64,000 nucleotides of DNA from Haemaphysalis longicornis (taxonomy: Eukaryota; Arthropoda; Arachnida; Ixodida; Ixodidae), in NCBI GenBank assembly GCA_013339765.2, contig CM023457.1, positions 50,679,745 through 50,743,744 of the forward strand, written 5' to 3'. Shown piece after piece: positions 46,171 through 57,905 of the stretch. A model generated the notes under the pieces. The model worked only from the letters and a program-made list of their open reading frames with translations. It made no database searches and was not told the origin of the DNA. Both the position numbers and the translations under genes were made by a program. Every line of letters starts with the position of its first letter. The stretch's first letter is position 1.

Positions 46171-48978
46171 GTTCGGTTAGTTAAGAGTAAGGCAATTATT
46201 TAAATAACACAGGCAAGTCGGTTGCTGACAACCGTTGCGCCGATACAAAGGGAGGGCCTCTAATCATCATCTGTAACTGTATAGGTCGCTGTAAAAATTT
46301 GGGCTTTCCCATTTGCGCCACCACATTGTGCCTGTCTACTGTACTGGCTTCGCTGTGGTTCTTGTAAAAACAATGGTTCTCATTTAGCCCTGCGTTGAAG
46401 TATTCAATCGAACGACCATAATTGGATATTTGCTGGTGCGCACATCCATTGAGCTCGAATGCTGCTGTACAGTAAACAGGAGTTCAGGCCGCTGACTTCA
46501 TGCAGAGCGCTCTGGTGAGAAGTTGGCGCGCTCTCATAGTTAATACGTTTAGTAGAACTGCTCTTTGATATACGAAAGATAAAAGGAAAGTTACTTTACA
46601 CTATCTGCAAAGGATTCCGAGGGAGGCAGGCCAGTCAGCCACTTGTTGATCTAGCAGCGAAAAACTGAACGTTTCTTCGCTTCCCTATTGGGTGGTAAAA
46701 AGCGCTTTCTCCTCACGCCCTCAAATTTCCAGATACCTGAAGTAACCAGGCAGCAGGAAACAACGCGATCCAGTCCCTTGAATCGGGCAGTGGGTCGCTA
46801 GACTACTCTGCATGTTGTGAGTGGCACACACTCCTGTCTTTACTAAGGTGTTTAAAGGTTCGTTTGTGGCCTGAATTATTCTCCGCCCCTATAGTAGAGT
46901 AACGTAGCCTGGGCCTCCCATATTTCATGCGCAGTAAGGACTGGGCTCCCTTGCTAGACGTTCTAGTGTTAACCAGCGACACTTCAAGTGTATCTACCAG
47001 GGCTGACCAACCTACTTTCAGATCGGTTACGTGCATGTGTTCATGCACCGTTCAGTGACTCAATTTGTCAGTCTGCAGTGGACAACTTGTGACTACCGAC
47101 AAAGTTTCGTTTGTTGGTTTCCCATAAAGTTAGGCATGATCACTTTGGGGAAGAGAAGAATGTAGGACGGCCAGGGTAGTGTCTGTCCAATTGGTGTTCT
47201 TTTCTTAGGCTCCTGCTTTTTTCTGCTAGGTAATGATAACCCAAGCTAGGTAACCCGTGTGATGCTGTCAAAGCTCAACCTGCTGTCATTTCGGCAGTGC
47301 ACTGTCTGCCGGTGCGTTTGAATGCGTTGCAACAGTCAGCGCATTACAACAAAATGCAAAGAAAACTCGACAGTCCTAAGTTCATGTAAAGGGACAAGTT
47401 TGCGGTGCTCAGTGAACTGGAAGTGACTCATTCAAGAGTATAGACGAGGTCATTTCCTGCAGTTTTGCAAGCACTGTGTTAGAATTTAAAGAGAGAAGGA
47501 GGGCCTTACAATTGAGACTTCTTTACTTCCTTTAAAATTTGCCGCATGCATAACCTGTGTGTTAGCTTTCATGGTACAGTGTGGTGTCCCATATGATCGT
47601 GACAACTCACGTTCAAGTGTAACAGAAACCTTTTCACTTGAATTTTTGTCTTTAGAGCTGTGGCGTAACCTTGGTCTTAACAGAATTGGCGAGCAGGGCT
47701 TCCTCGATGCAACTAGTTGCTGGTTTCCCTCCACATCTCCAGGTAAATTAGTGGCGGGCTGTTCACCCAGTCTTTCTACTTACTCTAGACTTGTTATCAC
47801 CTTTGCCGTGGTGCAAAAGCTCTGGCTTTGTAGATGCCCTGTATTTCATCACTACCTAGGTTGTGGACGCAGCCCTTGTGGAAGTTGTCCACAGCCAATG
47901 CTCACAAGAATACCGAAACTGGTTACGAGAGGTCAACCGGTGACCATTCAATTCACAAGAAACGTTGTACTGCGAGTTCCTGAGAGTGACCCATTTCGAG
48001 TTTCCTACCCTTCGCCGTAGAGAGCCAACTTGTTTCTAGAATTACTTAATCACCTTTGGGAAAGAAATTAAGGGTTCAGTTCATTAAGATGGGGTCGTTG
48101 ACCACAGAGGCGCATACATTTGGCAGCATTGTCGAGCCGTGCTTGCTTCGATGGCCAGCTAAAGTGCCAGCAGACGGCACTCTCAATGCCAGGTGTAATG
48201 CGGGGACATGCTCGTTTCGCAAGTAATTGTAGCACTTGGTAGGGCCCAGCTTTCCTGTAGTATCCAGCACCTCAGTTCATGCAGTGCTGATTACAGGATG
48301 TCACTAAGTTTGGATGGTAAGGCTGGCATTAGTGCCTTCCATTATGTGCCTCCAACGGAGGATAGTTTTTTGTGCTGAGGCACGTGCCACATTTGCCCGG
48401 TAGTCGGTTGTATGTTCCCTCCACAGCCTTTTCCTGGTTTGCTGGTGTGAGTTTGCTGGCCGGGACAGTAAGATACAAATTTGTGTATTTTTGGAGCGTA
48501 GATGATAGCTCTGGGTCATTTGCTTATGTTTGTGCCAGTTCCGTGAGTTTTCCCAGTAACGTTTGCTGGTTTTCTGTGGCCCTCTTTAGACAATGTTAAG
48601 CAGGAGTGTGAGGTCTGGGGACCTTTGTGGAAGAAGCACTATGTAGCCAGATGCTAAGTATAAGCTCATCATTTATTCGTTGATTTATATTGGTGTTCAT
48701 AGTTTCAGGCTAGGTCCTTTGTCCTCCATTGCTTTGAGTAGATTGTGTATGCAAATATAACTATAGCTGCAGACAATGGGCATCTTCATTGCAAGTCCTA
48801 TGTTTAACTTGCTCTTGTGGCAGAAGCCCTCCAGCTTCTTCGAGGCAGCTGTCTGGGAGAATACTCTAGAGCTCAGACGAAAAGCAGCACTTGCAGTGCT
48901 GAGAACATCAGTAATGACAGCATGATGCAATGACAGGATACAAATATCGAGGTGAACCGTGATATCTAAGCTGTGACT
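46171..48978. other. noncoding or unrecognised
   Basis: Contains only the ORF listed at 47571. No repeat boundaries found. Confidence 0.4.
47571..48020 (+). CDS. hypothetical ORF, 149 aa
   Basis: Open from 47490; first ATG 47571, stop TAG 48018-48020. Not recognised: no signal peptide or transmembrane segment, and the Cys are scattered. A longer open frame than its surroundings, but codon content gives no support, so it may be chance. Confidence 0.22.
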   Translation: MVQCGVPYDRDNSRSSVTETFSLEFLSLELWRNLGLNRIGEQGFLDATSCWFPSTSPGKLVAGCSPSLSTYSRLVITFAVVQKLWLCRCPVFHHYLGCGRSPCGSCPQPMLTRIPKLVTRGQPVTIQFTRNVVLRVPESDPFRVSYPSP

Positions 48979-48982
48979 TTAA

Positions 48983-49562
48983 ACAAGTACTGACACACTT
49001 TTTGTGTTGCGTTTTTTTCGCTTCTGTGTTGCCCACCTGCCCACTAGTCATAGAATGGCACATTAGACGGTTGATCGCACCGTAAACAATCATTTACGGC
49101 ATCATTTATTCGTGTCAGTTTTGGTTTCGACACAATGAACACCGAGCGGCCACCATTACAGGTGGGCACGCGTGGCATCATTATTGTCTCACCGCTGCCT
49201 GTCTGGACGCGCGAGCGAGCACACGCCCAGACAGGCCGAGGTCTTCACTATTCCCATGCGCCCAGGCATAATGACGTCAATCCCAAAACCATGACGTGAT
49301 ACACACGGTGTAGCAGCGTGCGCCAACTGCAGCCAGCGTGTCGGCTACGTCACGGGAGCCTTGACATCGGCAGTTTAGGGCAATGAGCAGATGATGTCAT
49401 GCTGGCCTGCTCTGGGCTTTCTTGTGCAGGCAAAGATTAAAATGGATTTAAAATATGCTATACTGAACGGTTACTGTTGAAACTTGCCGAGACATATCTC
49501 CTGATAAAAAGGAAGCATTTTACATAGTTATCTCAGCTTTCAAATGTCGTGTCACTACTCCT
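48983..49562. mobile_element. 580-bp TTAA-flanked inverted-repeat element
   Basis: Left TTAA 48979-48982 then ACAAGTACTGACAC; right GTGTCACTACTCCT then TTAA 49563-49566. The ends are imperfect inverted repeats, and the right end (complement AGGAGTAGTGACAC) shares AGGAG with the THAP-bearing element. Too short for a transposase; a MITE. Confidence 0.65.
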
Positions 49563-49566
49563 TTAA

Positions 49567-52256
49567 TAATTTTTGCTTAATTTTGTGTCCAGTTAAAGTA
49601 ATTGGAGAATAAAAAATGCCGTTTTCATCTTTGAAAATGAACAGGTCTCTACGCCGCTCCTTCTTGGCAGCAATGGAAGTGTTCAACTGCTCCCCTCCAA
49701 GTTTGCCTGTTGTCATCCTGACATCCTCACCAAGCCCAGGACAAGTATCCTTTCTGAAGTATCCTTGCAGAAAACTCGAAGATAATTTCCAGAAATGGAA
49801 ATCCCTACTCACAAACTGTTGTTGGACGGCAAGGTATATGCTAACTGAATTTGTGCCTTAAAACTTTTTAGAAGACTGATGAAGCAGGTACCGGGCTTTG
49901 TTTTGCATTAGGAGGTCAATGGCATTCTGTATTGTAAAGGCAATATGACCATATGCTTCTTTCTTGTGCCCATTGCAGAGCAGCCACTTTGTCTTTCCAG
50001 AACTTGCTTTTGTGAGCCACCTAAAAATTCCGTGTGGATGCTTTGGGTAGACCAAAGCATGCTCGTGTGCTCAGATATTGAACCCATTGAGAGAATTCAG
50101 GGATATTGTGTGCGAGTGATTTTGTGCAAGAAGCACAAGGGCTGCATTCGAGGGGCATTGCATTTATTCATTCTGGGTCATGATGAGAAGCACAGCTGGG
50201 TCAACTGGAACGAATGTACTAATGCACATGTGGGTGTTGTTTTTTAGCTGACTCAGAGAAGTCACAGAAATTTGCCTGAGCTTCCTCACGAAACAATATA
50301 TTATCCTGGAACATTGAGTTATTGGCAGGGGTGAGCTGTGTTGACTGTTCTGCTTTATCCTTAAACACACATAAAAGATTAAAAGAAGCGCTAAGCAGAC
50401 AAAGACGAAGTAGACAAAAGGACATATACGAGCGACTGTATATGTCCTTTGTGTCTACTTCGTCTTCATCTGTTTAGCGCCCCGCTTATTCTTTCAAGTG
50501 AAGCATGAACCAACTAGCTCAACAAGTTTTGTTACCGCATAAAAGCATCACTGTAAAGCATGTCAGGACGAGTTGTGATGACCAACCTTATTAAGTCTAC
50601 CTTTACACTTAGCCTAGCAAAAACATTGCAAAACCTAACAAAACTCTGCAAAGCCTACTCGGTGCTGAGGAATTTGCAGTGGAACCGGCTGTTTGTGCCA
50701 CCCATGGATTTGCTGGCTTGACGTTGGAAGCTCTGCATTACTCAATGTCCGGGGTCTTTTTGTTGGCGGTATTCATTTGTACTTTACATGTCACAAGCAG
50801 GGGTACGTTAGGACTCTTCCGCTCTTTGCTGCCGTTTAGGTGAGGCGGCTTCGGCGCAACACTCGGGGTTGGATCGTAGCTGTCTCATATGATCTCGAGG
50901 AGTGACACGGCGGCATTTGCGCTGTGCTTTTCTTCCTCAGGAGTCGCACACTTCTTCAGCTGAGCTATGTTTTAGGAGAGTATAAGCGATGTGCATCATC
51001 GTAGAGTCACCAAGGTGATGTGCAATGGGCTGCAGTGACATCATAGCTGGGCGAGGCTTGGCTCCGCCTACACAGCTGCGCGAAGGTCAAGTAGGGCACC
51101 TCGTGCCGGAGGAGTTTTTGGGGGGATATTTTTTTCTGCTGATGCCACCGGACCAACCTCAAGAATTAAACAGATCCTCTGGTAAAAATACCGCCACCCC
51201 ACCTACCAATATAGAGCCTGCTGTCGAGATAGCTGGGTGCACATGCATGCTTGCTCTTCAATGCACTCCGATGTCTTTATTTGTGGAGCTCATCACCTGG
51301 ATGCTCGGGAATGGGGATCTCTTCTTAGAGTGAGCAGCATGACGGTGAGAGCAGCTGCAGCATGCAGTGATAGCCATGTGTTGGCTCGTGCTAAGCTTAG
51401 GAAAATGAGTGCTTCAGGACATTTCTGCATTAAGTTGTCGTCATCTTCAATCATGTTGTGGGAATTGTGGGACGAACTCGTCAAAAGATGTTGCAAGTTC
51501 TGCACAAGAGTGCAGAGTTTCCCCATTGCTCGCTGACAGCTGCTCACTCTGCGAATGGCACCACTAGGTGCCACGTTCGAGAGCATCTGGGCGGGGTGGC
51601 TACAACCAAAAACCATTGCATGCGTTGACCAGCAAAAAACGTGTATGCACACGTAGTTATCTCAGCCGCATCTGCTGTGCCGGGAGGAAGCACACCGATG
51701 TTTTTTCTCTGCAGCTTGAATGGTCTGTTTGGTAAAGCACAGGTCATGTTGGGTGGCAGCCTGAATTCTGTAGTATTTTAATTTCTATGTGCCTTCTTGT
51801 TATTTTCGGCTCCTCTCTGACCATTCTATTGCAGTGGCGGTTGCATTAAGGTGGCACCTGGGTCTTTGGGACAAAAAATTGCACAAAAAAGCATTTTTTT
51901 AGGTAGCACTTTTCTCTTTATTTGCAGTTTTTTCTCCAGAAATTCCGTATGTGGAACAGTACCAGGTACTTATATAAGCCATAGAGGCTCGATTTCAAGA
52001 AAAAAATAATTTTCCCATTATTCCGCACTTTTTCGCCACGAGTGGTATGGCAGTGACACAAAATTCTCGAGAGGTACATCCCAGCATGTAGTGCAGCTAG
52101 GAAGATCACTTCATTTGCACTATGAAGCTGAATATTCAAACTTTGTGAAATGGGAAGCAGATTCTACATTTTGTGTTTCAGTAGTTGTTTAATTAGTATT
52201 ATTTTTAATTCTTTAGAAGGAGTAGTTCAAATTTAGAAGTTAAAATTGATTTAACG
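49567..52256. other. noncoding stretch up to the start of segment B
   Basis: Holds the hairpin at 50384-50489 and domain-less ORFs (for example 51025-51333). The boundary at 52257 shows no LINE tail, unlike the equivalent boundary of segment A. Confidence 0.4.
50384..50489. repeat. long inverted repeat (foldback hairpin)
   Basis: A left arm of about 45 bases (50384-50428) and a right arm (50438-50489) pair almost fully. The core acgaagtagacaaaaggacatata has its complement after a ~10-base loop, and the arms end in AAGCGCTAA/TTTAGCGC...CGCTT. It could form a cruciform or be the two ends of a deleted element. Confidence 0.85.
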
Positions 52257-54237
52257 TGTATGTGATTGCAAAACAAAAAACTGCTTCCCATATTTCCTTC
52301 TACACAAGTTCTGGTATCTATTCAAGTCTTGCTGGTAATGTTTTGTTGAATAGTTTTTTTTCCTATTGTTCTCAAGAACAATCAATGAGATCTTTTAGTT
52401 AACTCTGGAACTAGTTATCGTCACATCAAAACTAATTAGATATTTGAAATCAGTTAAGAAAACTGAACACGCCCATGAAGTTTCGTCAGAATTGGTTGGA
52501 AAACGAAAAATAGTTTCTAATACCAGTGTACCCCCTCAAGATTACTTCGAACAAATCTCTGTTCCCGTTGTGCAACCAATGGCTCTGTTCTGATTGGTTG
52601 CACTTAACTATGTGGCCTAAAAGATGCCATTTCATGACTTTATTAGCTCGTCTAGCCATGCAAAGATATGACGGCGAATGAAGACAGCAAGAGCACCTCT
52701 TAAAATATATTGACTAAGTCTGCCTCTAGTGCCCTCTTGAACACACGTGGTGCAGGCTGTTATGGTTTTTTTCAGATTTCCCGAAGGATGCAGTGTTGCT
52801 GCTGATCATTTTCACACACCATTTGTCCTGTCCCATGCATGAATTGCTTAGTCTTGTTCTGCATTGTGCATTCGACCCTAGGGGCCAGTTGGCACAACCG
52901 GTCACACTTTCAAACAAAGCAGTGGTTTATTTTTCTCTTGTCTGTATTTAGACTTCTACTTACTTGTAAAGAGGTTCAAAAGGTTCTAATCATCCTTGAG
53001 CCAAAAGGCTTGCAAGGCAGCCAAAAAGACATTTTGAGAGCAATTGACCTTAATGCTCATTTTTTTGCAATGCACCTCCATGTGAATATTAGAGAAATTG
53101 GTCCCTATACTAACCATTTATAAACGACACCACTGAAACTATGAATATTTTAGTCTTTTAACACAAAGTTAGCAAGGTCCCGACTGTTTTTGGCAGTCTG
53201 ACTTTCAGTGGCCTTTATCCATAAACTCTTGCCTTTAGGAGACATTATCTGTTAGAACTTTTTGGGAAATTTCCAACATTTCAGCATGCAATTTGCTCCT
53301 ACAGGAAGACAGTTGTAGTTTTTAAAGCAACTTAAAATGAAACAAACCTCGCTACTGCAGTTTATTGTATAAAACATTATGGACGTGCTTGGTGGGGCAA
53401 AAATAAAAGCAGTTGTCAAGCCTGCTACACTTTGAGACAAATCCAGAGGGCTTAAATATGATGCATTTGAGGCTTCCCTGTGTGAGGGACTTGAGATGTG
53501 CAGCTGGAAGCAGCATTATCTGTACTGGGATTAGTTCCCACCACCCTTCCCTCTGCTGCACTCAGTGACAAAGGAGAAAGCAAGCTTCAGCAGCTAAAAA
53601 CCAAATTAAACTGACTTTCATTGAACAAGAATTAGTTAAAAACTTGTTCCTGTCGTAATAACTTGCTGCAGCATGGCTGTCCTGAGAAAGAGAGATTATG
53701 CTCTTTAATGTGAACTGGTTAGGTCCGCCCTGCTAGAGTCAAGGCTTGCTACACCAGATGGGGGGTGACTACGTTGATGAGTGGTGAATATCAGACATTA
53801 GGGTTACAGCAGGAAGAAGACAAACACGAAACATTAAAAAAAAAAAGAACGCTGCCAGCGGAGTCCGGACATAAAAATACAATTGAAAAGAAAATCGTTA
53901 ATGGAAACGCTGAAACAAAATGTAAAGTAAACGACGGGAAAAAATAAGGCGCCTGATAAAAGCCCATGAACTTCTGCTGTGCAATATTTCCATGTAACTC
54001 AGGGATAATGTGTGCTTGAAATCGAATGCCCAGGTATTGAAAGGTGCCACAGAATTGTCCAGAAACATGCTCCTCGCCCGGTTATGATAAAAGTTATTGA
54101 CTTTCACGGAAGAAAACCAACGTCCATAAAAATGGCCACAAATTTAAAGATTCTGACTTAAGCATTTCAGAAGACTTTTTGATAAAGATAAAGATACATT
54201 AAAAAAATTTCGAAAGCAGCTAAGACCTTCCCTGATA
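52257..54237. other. unresolved part of segment B upstream of LINE coding remnants
   Basis: Counterpart of 3586-5537, with about the same length and no gene recognised. The Lys-rich frame at 53765-53947 is longer here than in A. Confidence 0.4.
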
Positions 54238-54911
54238 ATGGCTCACTTGTTTGCTAATCCTAATTTCCTTTCCGTTGTTTCCACCCATTCACCACATATC
54301 GTTGGCGAAACTGAGTTATGGTTACACAATAGCATTCACGACAGCGAAGTAACACCACCAGGCTTCACCGTTTTTAGAACTCATTGGCAACATGGAAGAG
54401 GAGAAGGCATTGCGTTATTTTTGCAGTCTGACCTTCAATTTTCAGTTCTCCCTAGCCCGCCTGATATTAAATCTGTTTGGTATCAGGCAGGCTTCCTGAG
54501 ACGTGGGAAAAATCGGGAATTCCTGATTTTTTATGCGTCAACAACTGTTCCATTATCGATTATATAAGCTATTCTTTTTGACAATTTCGAACAGCTCAGT
54601 GTATCTAATGATGTGAATTCCTTGGTGGCTTCTTTCGAAAGTATTGTTGCAACCTTTTTCCAGTGCTTCGTCCCACTTAAGAGACAAAAGAAATATCTCT
54701 GCCTTTCTTTGATCTCGTGTGGCATACTTCACCTGTCATGTCGTGTTGTGAGGTTAAGGCGTGCAAAAAGAAACCGTGGTCCACTTAAAATCGCCGAATT
54801 TAACAATGCCAAAGAGTTCATCTAAATGAATTCATTTTAAAGACTTCTACTTTGGGATTACGTTACAAGGTTTACTGAGAAGTAACCCTAGAAACTTTTG
54901 GAGTTCAATTT

Positions 54912-57020
54912 TTGCCCTCTTCCACTTCTACTAACGCTGTTCTAATAAACAATGTCCCTTCTAGTGACTCATTAGCTATCACCACTGGCTTGAATGAGTA
55001 CCTTCAGTCAGTATTTATAACGAAGAACTTAAAGATACCTGATTTTCCACTTCAGTCACAATTCTCAATTGGCGATATTACCGTACCTCATGAGAGGGTT
55101 TTGTATCTAATTTTGCACTTGGACAATAAGAAATGCTGTAGACCTGATGAAATTAACAATGCTGTTCTGATAAGATATTGTGTTTCAACAGATCAGTACT
55201 TGACCATGATTTTTGAAAAATTCTTATCTACCTCGACAGTCCCGTTAGTCTGGAAATTGGCAACAATTTTTTCAATGTTGAAATACAGCAACAAGCAGTC
55301 ACCATTAAACTTTCGTTTGATTTCATTAACATCTCAATCATGAAAACTTCTTGAACATTTAATATTTAGTAATATTACGGAGTTTTTTTAAAGTAGCATT
55401 TAGTGTGATTCTGTCATTCTGCATGGCTTCTGTCGCAGATTTCGCGTAATCACGGAGATTGTCGAATTTTCGCATGACATTGCCTACACTCTTTGACAAG
55501 AGGACCAAATAGATGCAATTTTTATAGACCTATCCAATGCATTCGACACCGTTACCCACTCAAAACTTCTTTCATAAAGTTCACGTTATACTAAAGGGAC
55601 ACTAAAGGGTCCAACAAGTTGGGCTGTATCAACAGATTAAGGTGCCAGGAATCCAAATTTACCATTCTCGCAACTCGCAGTTCTTTAATAAAGCAGAAAA
55701 TGCGAGAAATGTGCAAGCTTTCGGGTACTACGGCTTGTGACGTCACAATATTTGTGCATGGCGAGAGCCCATTCGAAAAGCGTATATAAATGGTTTTCGT
55801 AAAAGAAACAATTCCGAATTGGTTGAGCACACGAAGTAAATGTGAAGCAAAGCTTTCTGTGAGCTGACGTAAATATAGACAACAGATTATATACATTGCG
55901 AGGCAAGCTGCTTTTCTCACTATTCATTCAGCCATCACGCTTTCAGTTTCGTTTTAAAAAAGCATTGGTGCTCATTTAGCCGAGTCAATTACCTACCGTG
56001 GGGAATGCCTGTGCTTCTGCAAACAATATTTCCGGCAGGAAGCGGCAAAGAGACAAGGTGCACCGCAGGTGTTTGAGCAGCCCGACAAGCCTGAGATTCT
56101 AATCCATTCTCCGGATGCGAATGTTGCCATCGGTAAAGCGTGCCCACATACGGTTCAAACCTTGTAGCCCGTGAAAGGTTAGGGTACTTACTGCAGGGGG
56201 TTATTCAATGAATCTGAACTTGTGTACTGCCGCTCACCGCGAGCCGCCATTGATAAATAATCCGTACATTGTGTGCGCATAGCTCTACCCTTGTTATGTT
56301 TGGGCTGGGTGGAATCGCTCTGAAGTTCAGCCATTCAGCCCCAAAAACTACTCGAGACAGCTGCGGGAAGCGAGTGTGTATTTCACGCCAAACTGGCGCG
56401 GGCGGGTAAAATGTGCACACTGGCCGCCAGAGTGGTGAAAAGCATTTCTCGTTTGGTCGGTGACAAAAGTGAAAGCCAGCCTCCTCGGCCGAAGATACGT
56501 TCTTGGTGGTCGGCCATGGCTTGGTGACGTAAAAGCTACTGTTGCCAGACCGCATCGCTGCCTCGCTCGTTTTTTGTGATGCGAAGTCTACGTCACGAAA
56601 AAATGAAAGGGAAGTGGGGGAGAAATGCCAGCTTTCTTTGTGGATTTCTCAGGAAAGAGTGAATCGTTGCTCATCGAACAAACACTGACAGTGCTATGAA
56701 GCGTATGATCTTTCAGTTTAAACAAAATTTAATTCTGCCTTTAGTGCCTGTTTAATAACTCGGCCTTAGTTGATTTGATTCCTAGCGTTTTACGTGACCC
56801 ATTTCATTCCTCTAACGCGTTTGTAGTGAATGTGTCATCCGATGTTCCCCAGGGTTTATTCCTGGGGCCACTTTTGTTGTTATTGTATATTAAGGATCTG
56901 CCAAATTATGTATCCGCAAAAATCCTCTTCGTTATATACAAAAAAGGCTGCATTATATACAACGTAATTAACACCAATGATGAACATACTTCACTTAATG
57001 ATTCCTTGACACAAATTTGA
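54912..57020 (+). pseudogene. LINE reverse transcriptase remnant (segment B)
   Basis: Frame 54912-55343 covers the first RT blocks. IFIDLSNAFDTV (first catalytic Asp) is near 55515-55550. After the inserted element, frame 56775-57020 has VVNVSSDVPQGLFLGPLL and then lacks the FADD box. Damage shared with A dates from before the duplication; unshared stops came later. Confidence 0.82.
55595..56751. mobile_element. TTAA-type element inside the LINE (segment B)
   Basis: Twin of 6877-8000 at the identical LINE position: CTAA then AGGGACACTAAAGG at left, CCTTTAGTGCCTGT then TTAA (56752-56755) at right. About 150 bases near 55790-55950 are present here only, and about 130 bases near 7510-7640 only in A. 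Confidence 0.78.
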
Positions 57021-57905
57021 AGGTATTGTGACAAATGGAAAATGAATAGAAACTACAAAAACAGTAACTTTATCCTTCAGTATGCACAGTTCTGTTTCTT
57101 TTTTAATTATTCGTTCAACGGCTCTTCCCTTCATCGCGTGTCTGAATATAAGTATTGTCGTGGTCTGAGCACGTTGAATGTACATGCAATAGAGCACTAA
57201 AAAAATTAGGCTGCCTAAATTGTACATTGTACTAAGCTCTCCCTGGAACAGAATTGCTAACATATAAATCGCTCATCCAACCCATCCTAGAATATACCTG
57301 CACCAATTGGAACACTTATGAATTATCTGAAATTAACATGCTTTAATCAGTTCAAAAGAAATCAATCCTTTTTATTTCCCGCCGTTTCGATTGGAGCTTT
57401 TCGCCGTCATGCTACCTTGCTACACTAGAATTACAACCCCTGTCCAAACACCGTAATCGCGAATGTCTTAAACTTTTGCACATTCTTACGAATGCTCCAT
57501 GCTATTTATTACAGCACAATTTGTCCCCTGATAAACTGAAATGTACTAGAAATAGTCACGAACTTAAGCTTGCACCTTTTTACCCTGCATACTAATCTAA
57601 GTACAGCTTCTTCCCCTAACAATTGAACAGTGGAATTTACCAACAGGTGAACTAACAGGTCATTGCCCCCCAAATTTTTTTAGTAATTTAAATTGTGTTG
57701 CATGAATTTTTGTATAATTTCATTCAATCTTTCTTGTATTTGTTTTTACCTGCTGTGTCTGAACTTCTCGAAACATATACGAGTTTTAATGATCTGTGAA
57801 TTATGTCTGTATTGATCTGGGCAAAAATGTGGTTAGTGCGCTATGTACATACCCACCCCTGTGATAGCCCAATTGGGCTGCAATATGTAAAAATAAATTA
57901 ATAAA

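Larger units (their letters stand above)
54238..57905 (+). mobile_element. decayed CR1-like LINE in segment B
   Basis: Better preserved twin of 5538-8972. Endonuclease remnant 54238-54567, RT start 54912-55343 with one long frame (DEINNAVLIRYCV, SPLNFRLISLTS), inserted TTAA element 55595-56751, then PQGLFLGPLLLLLYIKDL (56845-56900). The catalytic box is replaced by VIYKKGCIIYN (near 56930). It retains the ~190 bases lost in A (57142-57330). The 3' end is gggctgcaatatgtaaaaataaatt at about 57905. Confidence 0.85.
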
